Positions 6,837 through 15,321 of a stretch of 25,715 nucleotides of DNA are shown one piece after another. The DNA is from Syntrophorhabdaceae bacterium PtaU1.Bin034. Its GTDB lineage: Bacteria; Desulfobacterota_G; Syntrophorhabdia; Syntrophorhabdales; WCHB1-27. Each line of letters begins with the position of its first letter. The stretch's first letter is position 1. The stretch covers positions 1 to 25,715 of the forward strand of contig MVRP01000050.1 in the NCBI GenBank assembly GCA_002067405.1, in the 5' to 3' direction. Under the pieces are notes generated by a model. It did no database searches. It saw only the letters and a list, made by a program, of their open reading frames with translations, and was not told the DNA's origin. The translations under genes were made by a program, and so were the position numbers.

Positions 6837-7583
6837 ATGAAAGTGATCCTGGTTCTTCTGTCGGTTGCCTTTCTCTTTTGGACGGTTGGGTGCTCTATGA
6901 TAGAGAGGAAGCTCTTGTTCTATCCCACCCATCGGCCTCACGATAATAGCCTGACTCCGTGGGCCGAAAACGGCCAGGTAATAGGTTACGCCCGGCACGT
7001 GGATTCTCCCCACAATATATGGCTCATGCTCCACGGAAATGCCGGCCAGGCATCGGATCGTCTCTATGTGGTGCCGAGTTTTTCACCTGACGATTCGATC
7101 TACATCCTTGAATACCCCGGCTATGGAAATCGACAAGGCACCCCGTCAAAAGAAGCCTTCAATGAAGCAGCCAAAGAGGCATACGAGCTTCTGAGGAAAA
7201 AGTACCCTCACATACCCGTATGTGTGGTGTCAGAGTCCATCGGGTCGGGTCCGGCCTCATTCCTTGCCAGTTTGAACCATCCGCCGGACAAACTCGTCCT
7301 CATTGTCCCTTTCGACACGCTTTCGCGTGTTGCCGAAGATCACTTCCCCTCATTTCTTGTCCGTCTGCTCCTTACTGACAACTGGGATAATGTACAAGCC
7401 CTCTCGAACTACAGAGGTCCGGTAGAGATTATCGGCGCCGGGTCTGATACGATTATTCCGGTAAAGCATGCCAAGGCCCTTGCCGCTACCGTTCCCGGGT
7501 CAAAGCTGAAGATCATCAACGGAGGGCACAATGACTGGTCCTATGAGGGCCGTGTCACAATAAGGAATTCATCGGGTGTTTGA
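6837..7583 (+). CDS. Alpha/beta hydrolase, probable lipoprotein
   Basis: A 248-residue serine hydrolase of the alpha/beta fold, similar in style to the YfhR/BEM46 group. The N-terminus is a signal peptide with a lipobox-like end, WTVGC, so C19 would be lipidated and the enzyme membrane-anchored in the cell envelope. Motifs: oxyanion loop HGNAG (66-70), nucleophile elbow SESIGSG with S134 (first position Ser instead of Gly), acid residue in GAGSDTIIP and histidine in NGGHNDW. Substrate unknown; family members act on esters or amides. A frame start 57 nt upstream is not used here because the signal peptide begins at 6837. No good ribosome site is seen at either. It follows the toxin-antitoxin pair without a terminator. 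Confidence 0.8.
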   Translation: MKVILVLLSVAFLFWTVGCSMIERKLLFYPTHRPHDNSLTPWAENGQVIGYARHVDSPHNIWLMLHGNAGQASDRLYVVPSFSPDDSIYILEYPGYGNRQGTPSKEAFNEAAKEAYELLRKKYPHIPVCVVSESIGSGPASFLASLNHPPDKLVLIVPFDTLSRVAEDHFPSFLVRLLLTDNWDNVQALSNYRGPVEIIGAGSDTIIPVKHAKALAATVPGSKLKIINGGHNDWSYEGRVTIRNSSGV

Positions 7584-7862
7584 GATGGAAACGGTATCCA
7601 CGCCTGTCAGGCTGCATCTTGAAGCCCATCTTTTTGCTGTTTTCATTGCGCGCTTTGCTTCCGTATGGTAATTCTGGATGGGGTGCGTACACGGCCGTTC
7701 GGGGGAAAAGGCCGGCATTGGTGACGACCCGGAGGGTCGAGGGGCGGCTCGTTTTGGGAGAAGTACGGCCCCCTGATGAAATGAGCGTCGAAAAAACAGA
7801 CAGGCTGCTTTTCTTTACGAAACGCAACGAACAAGCCGAATAGGGGACAGCGAACGCCACCC
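7584..7862. other. Gap with weak open frames only
   Basis: About 280 nt between the hydrolase and the next membrane protein. One frame is open on the plus strand from a TTG at 7580 (overlapping the hydrolase stop as TTGA) to 7843, giving 87 residues with a hydrophobic N-terminus and a charged C-terminus. A minus-strand frame of similar length covers the same bases. Neither has a ribosome site or recognisable motif. The plus frame might be a real small exported protein, but I would not annotate it firmly. Confidence 0.3.
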
Positions 7863-8294
7863 ATGCATCTACTCCTCAAGAGATACTTTCTCTCGAAAAA
7901 AGGTGCCCTGAAGACCCTCGCTGTCGGGTATTCTGTGAGCATCGCGGGCTTTCTGATCGGAATGATATTGCGCGACGAGCAGAGAAAGCTCGGATACGTC
8001 ATATCCAGAGGGGTCAAGGTCTACGGCAATGATGCCTCTTTAACCGTAATCGCAGTCATCGGTCTGTCCTCGGCTCTGTTTCTTTATACCCTCTACGCAA
8101 CGGTTGTTGCATTGTTCTTTCTTCGGAAGGGTGACTTCGCGCGGCTCCCCAAGGATCCTCCCGCCGTCGTGATCTGTGAAAAATGCCGGAATGTCTTCCC
8201 CGGCAAAGAAACGAACGGCGAGATGTGCCCCACGTGTGGCGGCGCCCTTGAGGACGTGAAGGGATTCTACGAGAGACATCCTGAGCTGAAGTGA
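7863..8294 (+). CDS. Membrane protein with C-terminal zinc ribbon
   Basis: A 143-residue protein of unknown function. Two hydrophobic helices (about residues 18-36, TLAVGYSVSIAGFLIGMIL, and 60-86, ending VVALFFL) would cross the inner membrane. The C-terminal 45 residues form a zinc ribbon with two CxxC knuckles, ICEKC and MCPTC, 17 residues apart. The ribbon is most simply placed in the cytoplasm. No clear ribosome site precedes the ATG at 7863. The next gene encodes a similarly built protein (helices then zinc ribbon), so the two may have related roles. The zinc ribbon suggests protein or nucleic-acid binding; nothing more specific can be said. Confidence 0.7.
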   Translation: MHLLLKRYFLSKKGALKTLAVGYSVSIAGFLIGMILRDEQRKLGYVISRGVKVYGNDASLTVIAVIGLSSALFLYTLYATVVALFFLRKGDFARLPKDPPAVVICEKCRNVFPGKETNGEMCPTCGGALEDVKGFYERHPELK

Positions 8295-8321
8295 GGTTGC
8301 CAGGCTGCCCGGTGGGTTACA

Positions 8322-8640
8322 ATGAATCATTCGTACGAAACGGAGTGGAATGATCTCAAAAAGCGCTGGAGGTTGTTCTGGCTCGCCTTTCTTGGTTATC
8401 TTCCAGGTACGCTGATTATCGGATACCCTCTCTCAAAGTTGCTCCGGTCCGAAACGCCGGTCTTGGTCGTCGCTGTCACCTGGATGGCGCTGTTTCTCGC
8501 AAGCGGAATCTATCCAAATGTTTAAATGCCCCAGATGTCACGACTACTACTTCTCAAGGAAGCGCGGCTTTTTTAGGATGTACAATATGTTTGCCGGTAA
8601 ATGCCTTAATTGCGGCCTCCCGAAATGGCACGACCGATGA
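8322..8640 (+). pseudogene. Membrane/zinc-ribbon protein split by a frameshift
   Basis: Frame 1 (8322-8525) gives 67 residues with two hydrophobic segments (FWLAFLGYLPGTLIIGY and VLVVAVTWMALFLASGIYP), then stops at TAA. The other frame opens at an ATG overlapping that end (8518) and gives 40 residues to 8640. It starts MFKCPRCHDYYFSRK and ends GKCLNCGLPKWHDR, a complete two-knuckle zinc ribbon. Proteins with helices followed by such a CPRC...CxxCGLPKW tail occur as single chains. The two pieces are therefore best explained as one gene with a one-base shift near 8515-8525. Alternatives: two overlapping genes, programmed frameshifting or a sequencing error. Confidence 0.65.
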
Positions 8641-8894
8641 GGACTGCGAAGCGCGACGGATAGGATGCTGGTTTTGAGAAAATCGTTCGCGTGGTTCTTC
8701 TCACGACCTTTGCAGGTAATTCAGTATTGCGCCGGGTTATACCAAGGACGGCTTTGTCTTTCGAGTCCAGCAATTTGTAGCCTGCTTGCCACCCCCCCTC
8801 CTGACCGGCCCGTCACACGCAGCCGCCCGGCAGCCCTTTTGTTACCCGCGTTCTATCAGGCAGTTTGCAGGGAGAAGACGGATCAATCGGGTGA

Positions 8895-9710
8895 CTATCG
8901 GGAGCGCTTCTTCCAACAGAAAGGGTCTGCTGCCGCCTTCGCACCGGTTGCCGCAGAACCTATTCCTTCCGTCGTTGATGGTTGATGGTCGCCGCCTTCG
9001 GAAGGCAGAACAACGGATGTGTTGTATTCCGCTCGACCATACCGATCCTCTACGCTTTCCGTCGCGCCACCACCATCCTCGACGCGGAGTCTCCCGGCGT
9101 AATCGATGGCAATTTCCCGACCGCAGTGCGGACAGTGCAATGAAAAAGGTGGCCGGACGCTTTCATGGAGCAGCACCGTCTGAAAAGACTTTCCATGTCT
9201 TTGACGGTCGCCTTCCGGGAAGTCCGGTGTCTCCCGCCTTTCTGCCCTCATCGCCTTCTGGGCATTGATGGTCTGTTTCAGTTCCTGAGGCTTCTCCACG
9301 AACTCGATAATCGTCTCGCCCGCGGTTGCCGCTGTTTGCACCGATATGCTTCCATAACCGAAGATCCTCCCCAGTATGGTCTGCTCGACCACGATGTCGT
9401 TGATCTTGTCGAGGGGATTTTCCCTGGACTTGTGGGTCACTATCCCGAACTCATCAACTAGACGATGGCTTGTCACGGCCCAGATACTGACCCTTCTGTC
9501 CAGGTAGCAATAGAGGAACAGCGCCCCGGAGAGGGCCAGCGCGTAGGGCAGCAGGTAGTTCAGCAAGGCTTCGAACCCGAGGATCTTCACGTGGCGGAAG
9601 GGCAGGTAGAGGAGGACCGCGAGAAGAAAGAGCGCCGGCTTGAGCAGGACGAGCCAGTGTTTTCTTACGATAAGGGCAACGGACTCGCCGGGCTGGAGTT
9701 TTGTGCGCAT
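8895..9710 (-). CDS. Bacterial PH-domain membrane protein
   Basis: A 271-residue inner-membrane protein. Two hydrophobic helices (about 19-37 and 49-71) are followed by a bacterial PH domain of the YdbS/YdbT kind (about 72-165). The hallmark pattern is clear: AVTSHRLVDEFGIVTHKSRE, then NPLDKINDIVVEQTILGRIF and GYGSISVQT. Such domains probably sense or bind lipids or protein partners at the membrane; function is unknown. After residue 195 comes a single CPHCGREIAIDY knuckle without an obvious partner. The last 60 residues are low in order (EDGGGATES, then PSTTEG). The ATG at 9710 has GGAGG 5 nt upstream. It converges with the frameshifted gene at 8322 and diverges from the DGQHR module. Confidence 0.82.
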   Translation of the reverse strand: MRTKLQPGESVALIVRKHWLVLLKPALFLLAVLLYLPFRHVKILGFEALLNYLLPYALALSGALFLYCYLDRRVSIWAVTSHRLVDEFGIVTHKSRENPLDKINDIVVEQTILGRIFGYGSISVQTAATAGETIIEFVEKPQELKQTINAQKAMRAERRETPDFPEGDRQRHGKSFQTVLLHESVRPPFSLHCPHCGREIAIDYAGRLRVEDGGGATESVEDRYGRAEYNTSVVLPSEGGDHQPSTTEGIGSAATGAKAAADPFCWKKRSR

Positions 9711-9793
9711 GAAAGCCTCCTGCTAAAACCTTCAAAAATATTACTTTCCGCGAACCAAACAGGATTTCGGCGTGTCAGATCTCCATATAGCAC

Positions 9794-9822
9794 TTGACAT
9801 CATATCCGGCCATTTGTTTAAA
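9794..9822 (+). promoter_or_regulatory. Candidate sigma70-type promoter of the DGQHR1-MBL operon
   Basis: A perfect -35 TTGACA (9794-9799), exactly 17 nt spacer, then -10 TTTAAA (9817-9822, three of six consensus bases). It would give a leader of about 70 nt before the ATG at 9902. Ribosome site AAAGGA precedes that ATG. Confidence 0.55.
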
Positions 9823-9901
9823 TCCAGCTAATAAAGGGTTGTAGTTCCAGCGGATATACAGCTGACCAGCATGGCTCAGGAGCGACGAAAAGGATGATGC
9901 T

Positions 9902-10900
9902 ATGCCCTCAGACATAATAGAAGTCGAGGCGATAAAGATTGTTCAGGATGAAGATAAGCCCTTCTATCTTTTCAGTATGAAGGCAGAAGATTTGCTAAGT
10001 ATTGCCTATTTTGTGGCGAGAGAAATCGATAGAGAGACGGGGATACAGCGCAGTTATAATGAATCGAGAGGAAAAGAAATTGCGGAATACATTGACTCGG
10101 AAGGTGCCGTTTTAGCAAACAATATCATCGTGAGTTTCAAAGGAGAGTATGTTCAATACGAAAGGGAAAAGCTGTTGATCAGGCGCGTGCCGCATGCCGC
10201 CTTTGTGGTCGATGGTCAGCATCGGTTGCGTGCATTCACTCGCGCCTCTAAAAAAGATTTTCCGTTACCAGTGTCCGGCCTCATTGATCTTTCCTGGGCT
10301 GAAATTGCGGAGCTGTTTGTGAAGATCAATTACTACCAAAAACCTGTCAACAAGTCGCTTGTTTATGACCTCCTTGGCATAGATCCAGGTCTGTTTCCCG
10401 ATTATGAGGAGGCCCACTATGTGACAAAAAAACTGAATGAGACGGTCGGGTCACCTTGGTTTGGAAGGATCAAAATGCTCGGCATTGGAAAAGGCACTAT
10501 CACACAGGCGACTTTCATAAGCGCTCTTTCAGCCAACAAGATCCTCGACGGGGTGCTGAATGGGGTTGATCGGGACACGAAAGTTCTTATTCTTTACAAC
10601 TACTTTAATGCAGTAAAGGAGCTATTCCCCAATCATTGGAGCGAAAGAAGTGGGGTTCTTTGGAAGTCCCTGGGGGTACATGCTCTTTTCAGACTCTTTC
10701 CCGGTGTTTTTAATTCGGTTGCTTCCCGCCACAGTTCATTTAAGATCTCAGACATAGTCGATCATCTTCGACCACTGTGTTCGATCGATCTTACACCGAC
10801 CGGATGGACAGCAACACTTGGAGGGATGAAGGGAGTGCGACGATTATATGAGGAAATGAAGGGGGCAATCAAGAAGACCAATGAAGCTAACAGAGCTTGA
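9902..10900 (+). CDS. DGQHR-domain protein 1 (DndB-like)
   Basis: A 332-residue protein with the DGQHR signature at 104-108 (AAFVVDGQHRLRAF) in a ParB/DndB-like fold. Before it lie RSYNESRGKEIAEYID and ANNIIVSFKG, which recur in the family. After it come FVKINYYQKPVNKS and, near the end, GGMKGVRRLYEEMK. The best-known relative, DndB, regulates DNA phosphorothioation operons by binding DNA. Other DGQHR proteins sit in DNA-modification and defence clusters. The precise role here is unknown. The gene overlaps the metallo-hydrolase by 20 nt, so the pair is one operon. It is a paralogue of the 15318-16322 protein, sharing the C-terminal GGxKGV block. Local base composition is more A+T-rich than upstream genes. 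Confidence 0.85.
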   Translation: MPSDIIEVEAIKIVQDEDKPFYLFSMKAEDLLSIAYFVAREIDRETGIQRSYNESRGKEIAEYIDSEGAVLANNIIVSFKGEYVQYEREKLLIRRVPHAAFVVDGQHRLRAFTRASKKDFPLPVSGLIDLSWAEIAELFVKINYYQKPVNKSLVYDLLGIDPGLFPDYEEAHYVTKKLNETVGSPWFGRIKMLGIGKGTITQATFISALSANKILDGVLNGVDRDTKVLILYNYFNAVKELFPNHWSERSGVLWKSLGVHALFRLFPGVFNSVASRHSSFKISDIVDHLRPLCSIDLTPTGWTATLGGMKGVRRLYEEMKGAIKKTNEANRA

Positions 10901-12164
10901 TTTAGGAGACCCTCTAAAGCTCCCGGATGAGGGGTTGGTTAACGTCATAAAGACGGTGCTCACCGGATTGGAACCGGTGAAGGGAGACTATCTGGCTTCA
11001 ATCGAGAGAAACAAACAGCAGTTTGAACGCTTCATTAGCCCGGGAAAGACCTTGACCGCGAATCACCCCTCGTTCTTGTCTGTCCTTCGAAGATGGAACT
11101 CGTACACGCCGGCGTTAGCGACTGAGGACAACCACCCAAAGGGTGGCGGGTATTTCATCCATCATAAGGGGGTTGGTGTCGTCATTGATCCGGGTTACAA
11201 TTTTCTTCAGAACTTTTTTGAACAGGATCTTAAACTCGATGACATAGACGCCATCCTAGTTACACACGCACATAACGATCATACAGTCGAGTTAGAATCA
11301 ATCTTCTCGCTTCTTTTCAAGAGGAACAAAGACAGGACACCTGATCAATGGAAGAGGGTGGATCTTTATCTCAATTTGGGGTCGTTCAAGAAATTTGCTG
11401 CTTATTTTGATCTGTCTTACGACAATTATCCTACGTATGTAAGAAACATTGTCCTATTAGACAGTCATAACGAGTACAGGATACCCAAAGAAGAATTTGT
11501 TAATCGTGATAATAACATAGACATCACCCTTTACACGACAAAGACTCAGCACCACGAGATGATAACTTCCAGGTATGCGCTTGGGTTCATAATAAAATGC
11601 GGCGAAACCGTGCTTCGTTTTACTGGAGATACAGGTTGGAACGACAGCGTCGAGAAAGAGAACAGATCGTTCATGCAGTCCAAGCAGATCGAAGAGATAA
11701 GGATCCTCGTGCCCCATCTCGGCTCTATCCGGGAAGAGGAATTCACATTTGACTTTGACAAAGGCATAAAGGAGAATATCGCCGATAAGAAGTTCTACAA
11801 ATGGCATCTGGGCATTCTTGGCTCTATATGCATGATTCACCAACACAAACCAGACTTGGTAGTGTTTTCAGAATTTGGTGAGGAGTTGAAGGATATTAGA
11901 AAGGGACTAATTGAAAAGATATCAGCAGCGATGGACATACCCTGCCTTCCCGGCGACATCGGCTTTCATGTGAAGTTAGATGATCTCTCCATTTTCTGCG
12001 CAAAGAAGGGAGAATTTGTCCCTCACAACGAAATAGAGTATTTTCGCGTCAAAGACAACCTGATCTACATTGGCAGCAATTCGTTCGAACCGGGCGAGAG
12101 GGCCGACAAGAATGACTCGGCACAGAAGTGCGACATCAAACAACTCGGACAATGCCTCCAGTAG
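10881..12164 (+). CDS. Metallo-beta-lactamase-fold hydrolase
   Basis: A 427-residue MBL-fold protein. The zinc-binding motif THAHNDHT holds H129, H131, D133 and H134. Further metal ligands are likely in TTKTQHHE and in RFTGDTGWND. Later conserved-looking blocks are LVPHLGSIREEEF, KWHLGILGSICMIHQ and VVFSEFGEELKD. About 80 residues precede the MBL core, and about 60 after it look like an accessory tail. MBL proteins range from nucleases to hydrolases of small esters; this one lacks a clear beta-CASP RNase signature, so substrate is unknown. It overlaps DGQHR protein 1 by 20 nt, implying joint expression. It converges on the GHKL gene with only 77 nt between stops and no clear terminator. Confidence 0.85.
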   Translation: MKLTELDLGDPLKLPDEGLVNVIKTVLTGLEPVKGDYLASIERNKQQFERFISPGKTLTANHPSFLSVLRRWNSYTPALATEDNHPKGGGYFIHHKGVGVVIDPGYNFLQNFFEQDLKLDDIDAILVTHAHNDHTVELESIFSLLFKRNKDRTPDQWKRVDLYLNLGSFKKFAAYFDLSYDNYPTYVRNIVLLDSHNEYRIPKEEFVNRDNNIDITLYTTKTQHHEMITSRYALGFIIKCGETVLRFTGDTGWNDSVEKENRSFMQSKQIEEIRILVPHLGSIREEEFTFDFDKGIKENIADKKFYKWHLGILGSICMIHQHKPDLVVFSEFGEELKDIRKGLIEKISAAMDIPCLPGDIGFHVKLDDLSIFCAKKGEFVPHNEIEYFRVKDNLIYIGSNSFEPGERADKNDSAQKCDIKQLGQCLQ

Positions 12165-12241
12165 TGATTTTCCCGGACCAAACCTAATGATTCAGCATAT
12201 GGAGACACTCCGAGGAGCGGCAGCAGGTTATAGGAAGCAAC

Positions 12242-13774
12242 CTACTCCTTGAGAAAAGGCTTAACAACCCTGAGCATCAAATCTTCGATCGATCTGCATT
12301 GGCTGTATTCCTCCTGCAGCGATTTCAGAATCTTTGCGATCATCGTAACCGAGTCAATGTTGTTGAGGTTTTCTCTGTCCAGCAGTTCGTGAAACAAAGC
12401 CTTGCCGTCTGTCATTTCACTGATCCTTAGGGCAATCCTTCCATATCTTTCCCGAATAGCCTCGCCGTCATTTGACGAACCGACGAGTCGCTTTACTTGT
12501 TCCAGTTTCTGAAGCGAGGCCGAGGCAATTCTTTCCCTGTGTTCTTCATCGATAAAGAAGACCAGGTTATCGAGTCTTGATTCAATTTCATCCAGGTGCC
12601 TGGTCGCCGCCTGTAAACTGCTTCTCTGCTTCGATGACTTTCGGCATTGGCTGCTAAGCAGTCGGCACAAGACACTTACCTGCTCCAGGAAGGACTCGTA
12701 TTCCGGAGTGTGCTCAAACCCGTCTCTTCTGGCGTTCGGTCGAATGTTGAAATCGCAAATCTGGATTTCCCCTATGACCCAAGTCGCGAACCGCCTTTCC
12801 AGGTAGTAAGGGGCTAGGAAGTATTCGTCGCCTATCTGGATGTTCCCCTGCCTTACTCTAATGCCTCTCATGGGCACACTTTGGGGAAGAGCTCCTCGAT
12901 AGTCGATTTCCGCATACCAGCCCTTAGCCAGAGGCTTCTTTGATTCAGCAAATTCAAACGCTTTGATATCCCTTATAACATCATCAATGTTGGTGCTCAC
13001 CTGTATTTTGTCTGAGTAAGGCCGGGTCACACTCTTTCCATTGACTGTTATGCTGTAGCTCCAATAGCCAGGAGTATCGGAAAAATACTGATCCAATCTT
13101 TCTGCATGGGAGAAAATTGACTGGTCATAAGGGACGGGAGAAATCTGACCCAAGTAGTCACGGATCGGTTTTATACCCATCAATTTGTCCGAGTGAAAAC
13201 GGCGAACGCCGAGCATTTCGACACGAAAGAAATGAGTTTGTTCATCCGCTCCTGCGGCTCTGTCGTAGACCTTAGTTATGTTCTTGACTACTTGGATGAG
13301 GGACTTCTTGTTCGTCGTTTTTTCCGTGAGCCTGTCTAATTGTTTCCTGTCCCATTCTACAATTGTCACCCGCTCCTGTGAGACAGACCGAGTTGTAAAA
13401 CGAAGCAAGTCGCAGTAAGCCAGTCCGCCCAAACGACCTATGCCTCTGAAGCCCCTGTGGCCTTCTCCATCTTTTGGACTAAAGCCGAGGTTGAGCAAAA
13501 CGCGAGCTGCTAAGTGTCCGGGAATACCTGATCCATTATCCTCTATCGATACTCTCCGGTCATTACCGTCTACTTGGATTGTTATTCTGCCTTGGCCTTT
13601 AGAAAGAATTCCTTTCTCTACGGCGACGTCAATAGAATCAACCGCATTTTGCACATACTCGCGATACACCATGAGCGGGTCATCGTACATACCGGACGTT
13701 ATGATGTTGAGCAGTTGATACCCGATAAACGGCTTCGGTTCACTTTTTATTTCATCAGGTAATAATCCAGCCAT
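12242..13774 (-). CDS. GHKL/HATPase ATP-binding protein (Hsp90/MORC-like)
   Basis: A 510-residue protein with the Bergerat ATP-binding fold at its N-terminus. N-box REYVQNAVDSID (E39, N43); G1 box EDNGSGIP (D79); G2 box GEGHRGFRGIGRLGG (103-117). A second domain follows (PNARRDGFEHTPEY in the region where Hsp90/MORC-type proteins carry a catalytic lysine or arginine). The last 150 residues look like coiled coil (RSSLQAATRHLDEIESRLDN). Such ATPases dimerise on ATP binding and act as clamps or chaperones on DNA or protein partners. The ATG has GAGG 8 nt upstream and overlaps the radical SAM gene by 28 nt, which implies a common operon. Homologous ATPases occur in several defence loci; specific function here is unknown. 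Confidence 0.85.
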   Translation of the reverse strand: MAGLLPDEIKSEPKPFIGYQLLNIITSGMYDDPLMVYREYVQNAVDSIDVAVEKGILSKGQGRITIQVDGNDRRVSIEDNGSGIPGHLAARVLLNLGFSPKDGEGHRGFRGIGRLGGLAYCDLLRFTTRSVSQERVTIVEWDRKQLDRLTEKTTNKKSLIQVVKNITKVYDRAAGADEQTHFFRVEMLGVRRFHSDKLMGIKPIRDYLGQISPVPYDQSIFSHAERLDQYFSDTPGYWSYSITVNGKSVTRPYSDKIQVSTNIDDVIRDIKAFEFAESKKPLAKGWYAEIDYRGALPQSVPMRGIRVRQGNIQIGDEYFLAPYYLERRFATWVIGEIQICDFNIRPNARRDGFEHTPEYESFLEQVSVLCRLLSSQCRKSSKQRSSLQAATRHLDEIESRLDNLVFFIDEEHRERIASASLQKLEQVKRLVGSSNDGEAIRERYGRIALRISEMTDGKALFHELLDRENLNNIDSVTMIAKILKSLQEEYSQCRSIEDLMLRVVKPFLKE

Positions 13775-15321
13775 TTCTTAACCTCTTCATTCTTGCATCT
13801 GTGCAGATAAGCGCGAATTGCTGCAGTGGAGTTCTCCCCCACGGCCCTCCTGAACTCTTTAGCTTCTTCTGGATGCTCTTCAAACAACTTCCAAAAGAAA
13901 GACCGGAATTGCTCTACCAGCCCGGTCCCCGCTGTTCGGTCGGGCTCTTCTTTGTAAACTTCTCTCTCGTGTTTGTTTCTGTTCCTAAGCAACTCCTCCG
14001 GCATGTGTAAGTTAGCAATGAATTCCTTGTAATCCCTCCCGATTGTTCTCCAAGCAAGCATAGGCGTGGGCGAGATTGCGCCGAAGGCTGCTCCCTTCAT
14101 GACCTCGATATTGCGAGTTGCACGCTTTGTCCAACTGATCCATTGGTCTTCAGGTTCATTCGGGGCAACATAATCCCTACTTTGAGTGGATTCGCCGTCA
14201 TATCGGCTTTTAATGGGGGCATACCGCATCGGGTAACTGTAAATCTGGCCCTCGGCCTCTCCGGCTCCTTTGCCCCATTCCTGATTCAGTTTGATGTTGA
14301 TAGAAAGCCGTTCGTAAAGGTCCTCAGGCGTGTCGTTGAAGTTATAGATCATGTAATTTGAGAATTCTTTGACTCCGTTTTTATGGGCCAAGCGAACTGC
14401 TTTTGTGTAGGCCTCTTTATCCTTTACATTGTCGAAGGCGATGCGCATCGGTCTGATATTCAGTTGCTTGAGGAGTTTCATATTCTCTTCGTTCAGATAC
14501 CGCGCATCCAGCCCTTGGTTGAAGTCAATGACCCTTTGCCTTTTAGGGCTGGTATTCGTGAACTGATCTCTCCCATAACCCAAAAAGACAAGGTCCTCAA
14601 CTATTTTCTCAAGGTGAGGAGAAGCCAAGACGTTGTTGTCCATCAGCTTTAGTCTGGGCTTGTCGCCGTATGACTCTCTAAGGCCGCCTATCATTTCTTT
14701 GATGTCGATGTATGGCACATAGTCCGGTTCTATTATCGGGACGCCACACCATGGGCAGCGCCGGGTGCAACCTCGGGTGGTGTAGGCGTAAAACGTATCG
14801 TTCGTGGCGTAAAGGTTCGAATCGAGTAAGCTGTAGTCCGGCGCCAATGCATCAATATTCTCATTTCCGTCCAGATTTATTCTTTTTGGCGAATCAAGAA
14901 TACCGGCAATCGGCTCTACCCCGGTTTCTTCGAATATCTCCTCTTGCATGAGAGAGGCCATTATGCCGCCCACGAAGATCTTGTGTATAGAACCGCCAAC
15001 TGCGGTCTTGTAGAAGTTGATTGTTTCGATAGTTTCTTTCCACTGAAAGGTAAAGAGCGTCGAAATATATATCCTGTCCCAAAGGATGCCCGCAGAAAAC
15101 AAATCCTGAATTTGAAAAGAGTCATTATCTTTACCAATGACAAACTTCACTTCGTCTTTACGGGACTTATGAAAGGTGGACAGTTTCATGAGCCCCAGAG
15201 GCGGATACCAGAGACTCTCATCATCGGGCCGTTTTCGTTTCTTGTTCTCAATCTCTTTCGCCCTGATTTGAGCTTTGTCCGAGAATTTCCTGACTTTTGG
15301 CTCTACCAGCAGTACCCTCAA
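13747..15321 (-). CDS. Radical SAM enzyme with N-terminal B12-binding-like domain
   Basis: A 524-residue radical SAM protein. The [4Fe-4S] motif is GCTRRCPWC: C185, C189, C192, spacing CxxxCxxC. Before it, MRVLLVEPKV, then WYPPLGLMKLSTF and FVGGIMASLM resemble the cobalamin-binding domain of B12-dependent radical SAM enzymes. It lacks a clear DxHxxG, so B12 may not bind. The TIM-barrel part has LKLMDNNVLASPHL and VIDFNQGLDARYLNEEN. Substrate unknown; such enzymes methylate, thiolate or rearrange unactivated carbons, including in nucleic acids. The start is a TTG at 15321 that overlaps the DGQHR2 stop as TTGA; MRVLLVEP is the natural family start. A basic helical tail of about 100 residues ends the chain. 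Confidence 0.85.
   Translation of the reverse strand: MRVLLVEPKVRKFSDKAQIRAKEIENKKRKRPDDESLWYPPLGLMKLSTFHKSRKDEVKFVIGKDNDSFQIQDLFSAGILWDRIYISTLFTFQWKETIETINFYKTAVGGSIHKIFVGGIMASLMQEEIFEETGVEPIAGILDSPKRINLDGNENIDALAPDYSLLDSNLYATNDTFYAYTTRGCTRRCPWCGVPIIEPDYVPYIDIKEMIGGLRESYGDKPRLKLMDNNVLASPHLEKIVEDLVFLGYGRDQFTNTSPKRQRVIDFNQGLDARYLNEENMKLLKQLNIRPMRIAFDNVKDKEAYTKAVRLAHKNGVKEFSNYMIYNFNDTPEDLYERLSINIKLNQEWGKGAGEAEGQIYSYPMRYAPIKSRYDGESTQSRDYVAPNEPEDQWISWTKRATRNIEVMKGAAFGAISPTPMLAWRTIGRDYKEFIANLHMPEELLRNRNKHEREVYKEEPDRTAGTGLVEQFRSFFWKLFEEHPEEAKEFRRAVGENSTAAIRAYLHRCKNEEVKKWLDYYLMK

Noticed and set aside
7555..7860. Minus-strand 101-codon frame
   Set aside because: No start context, no family signature and overlaps the hydrolase end; probably chance.
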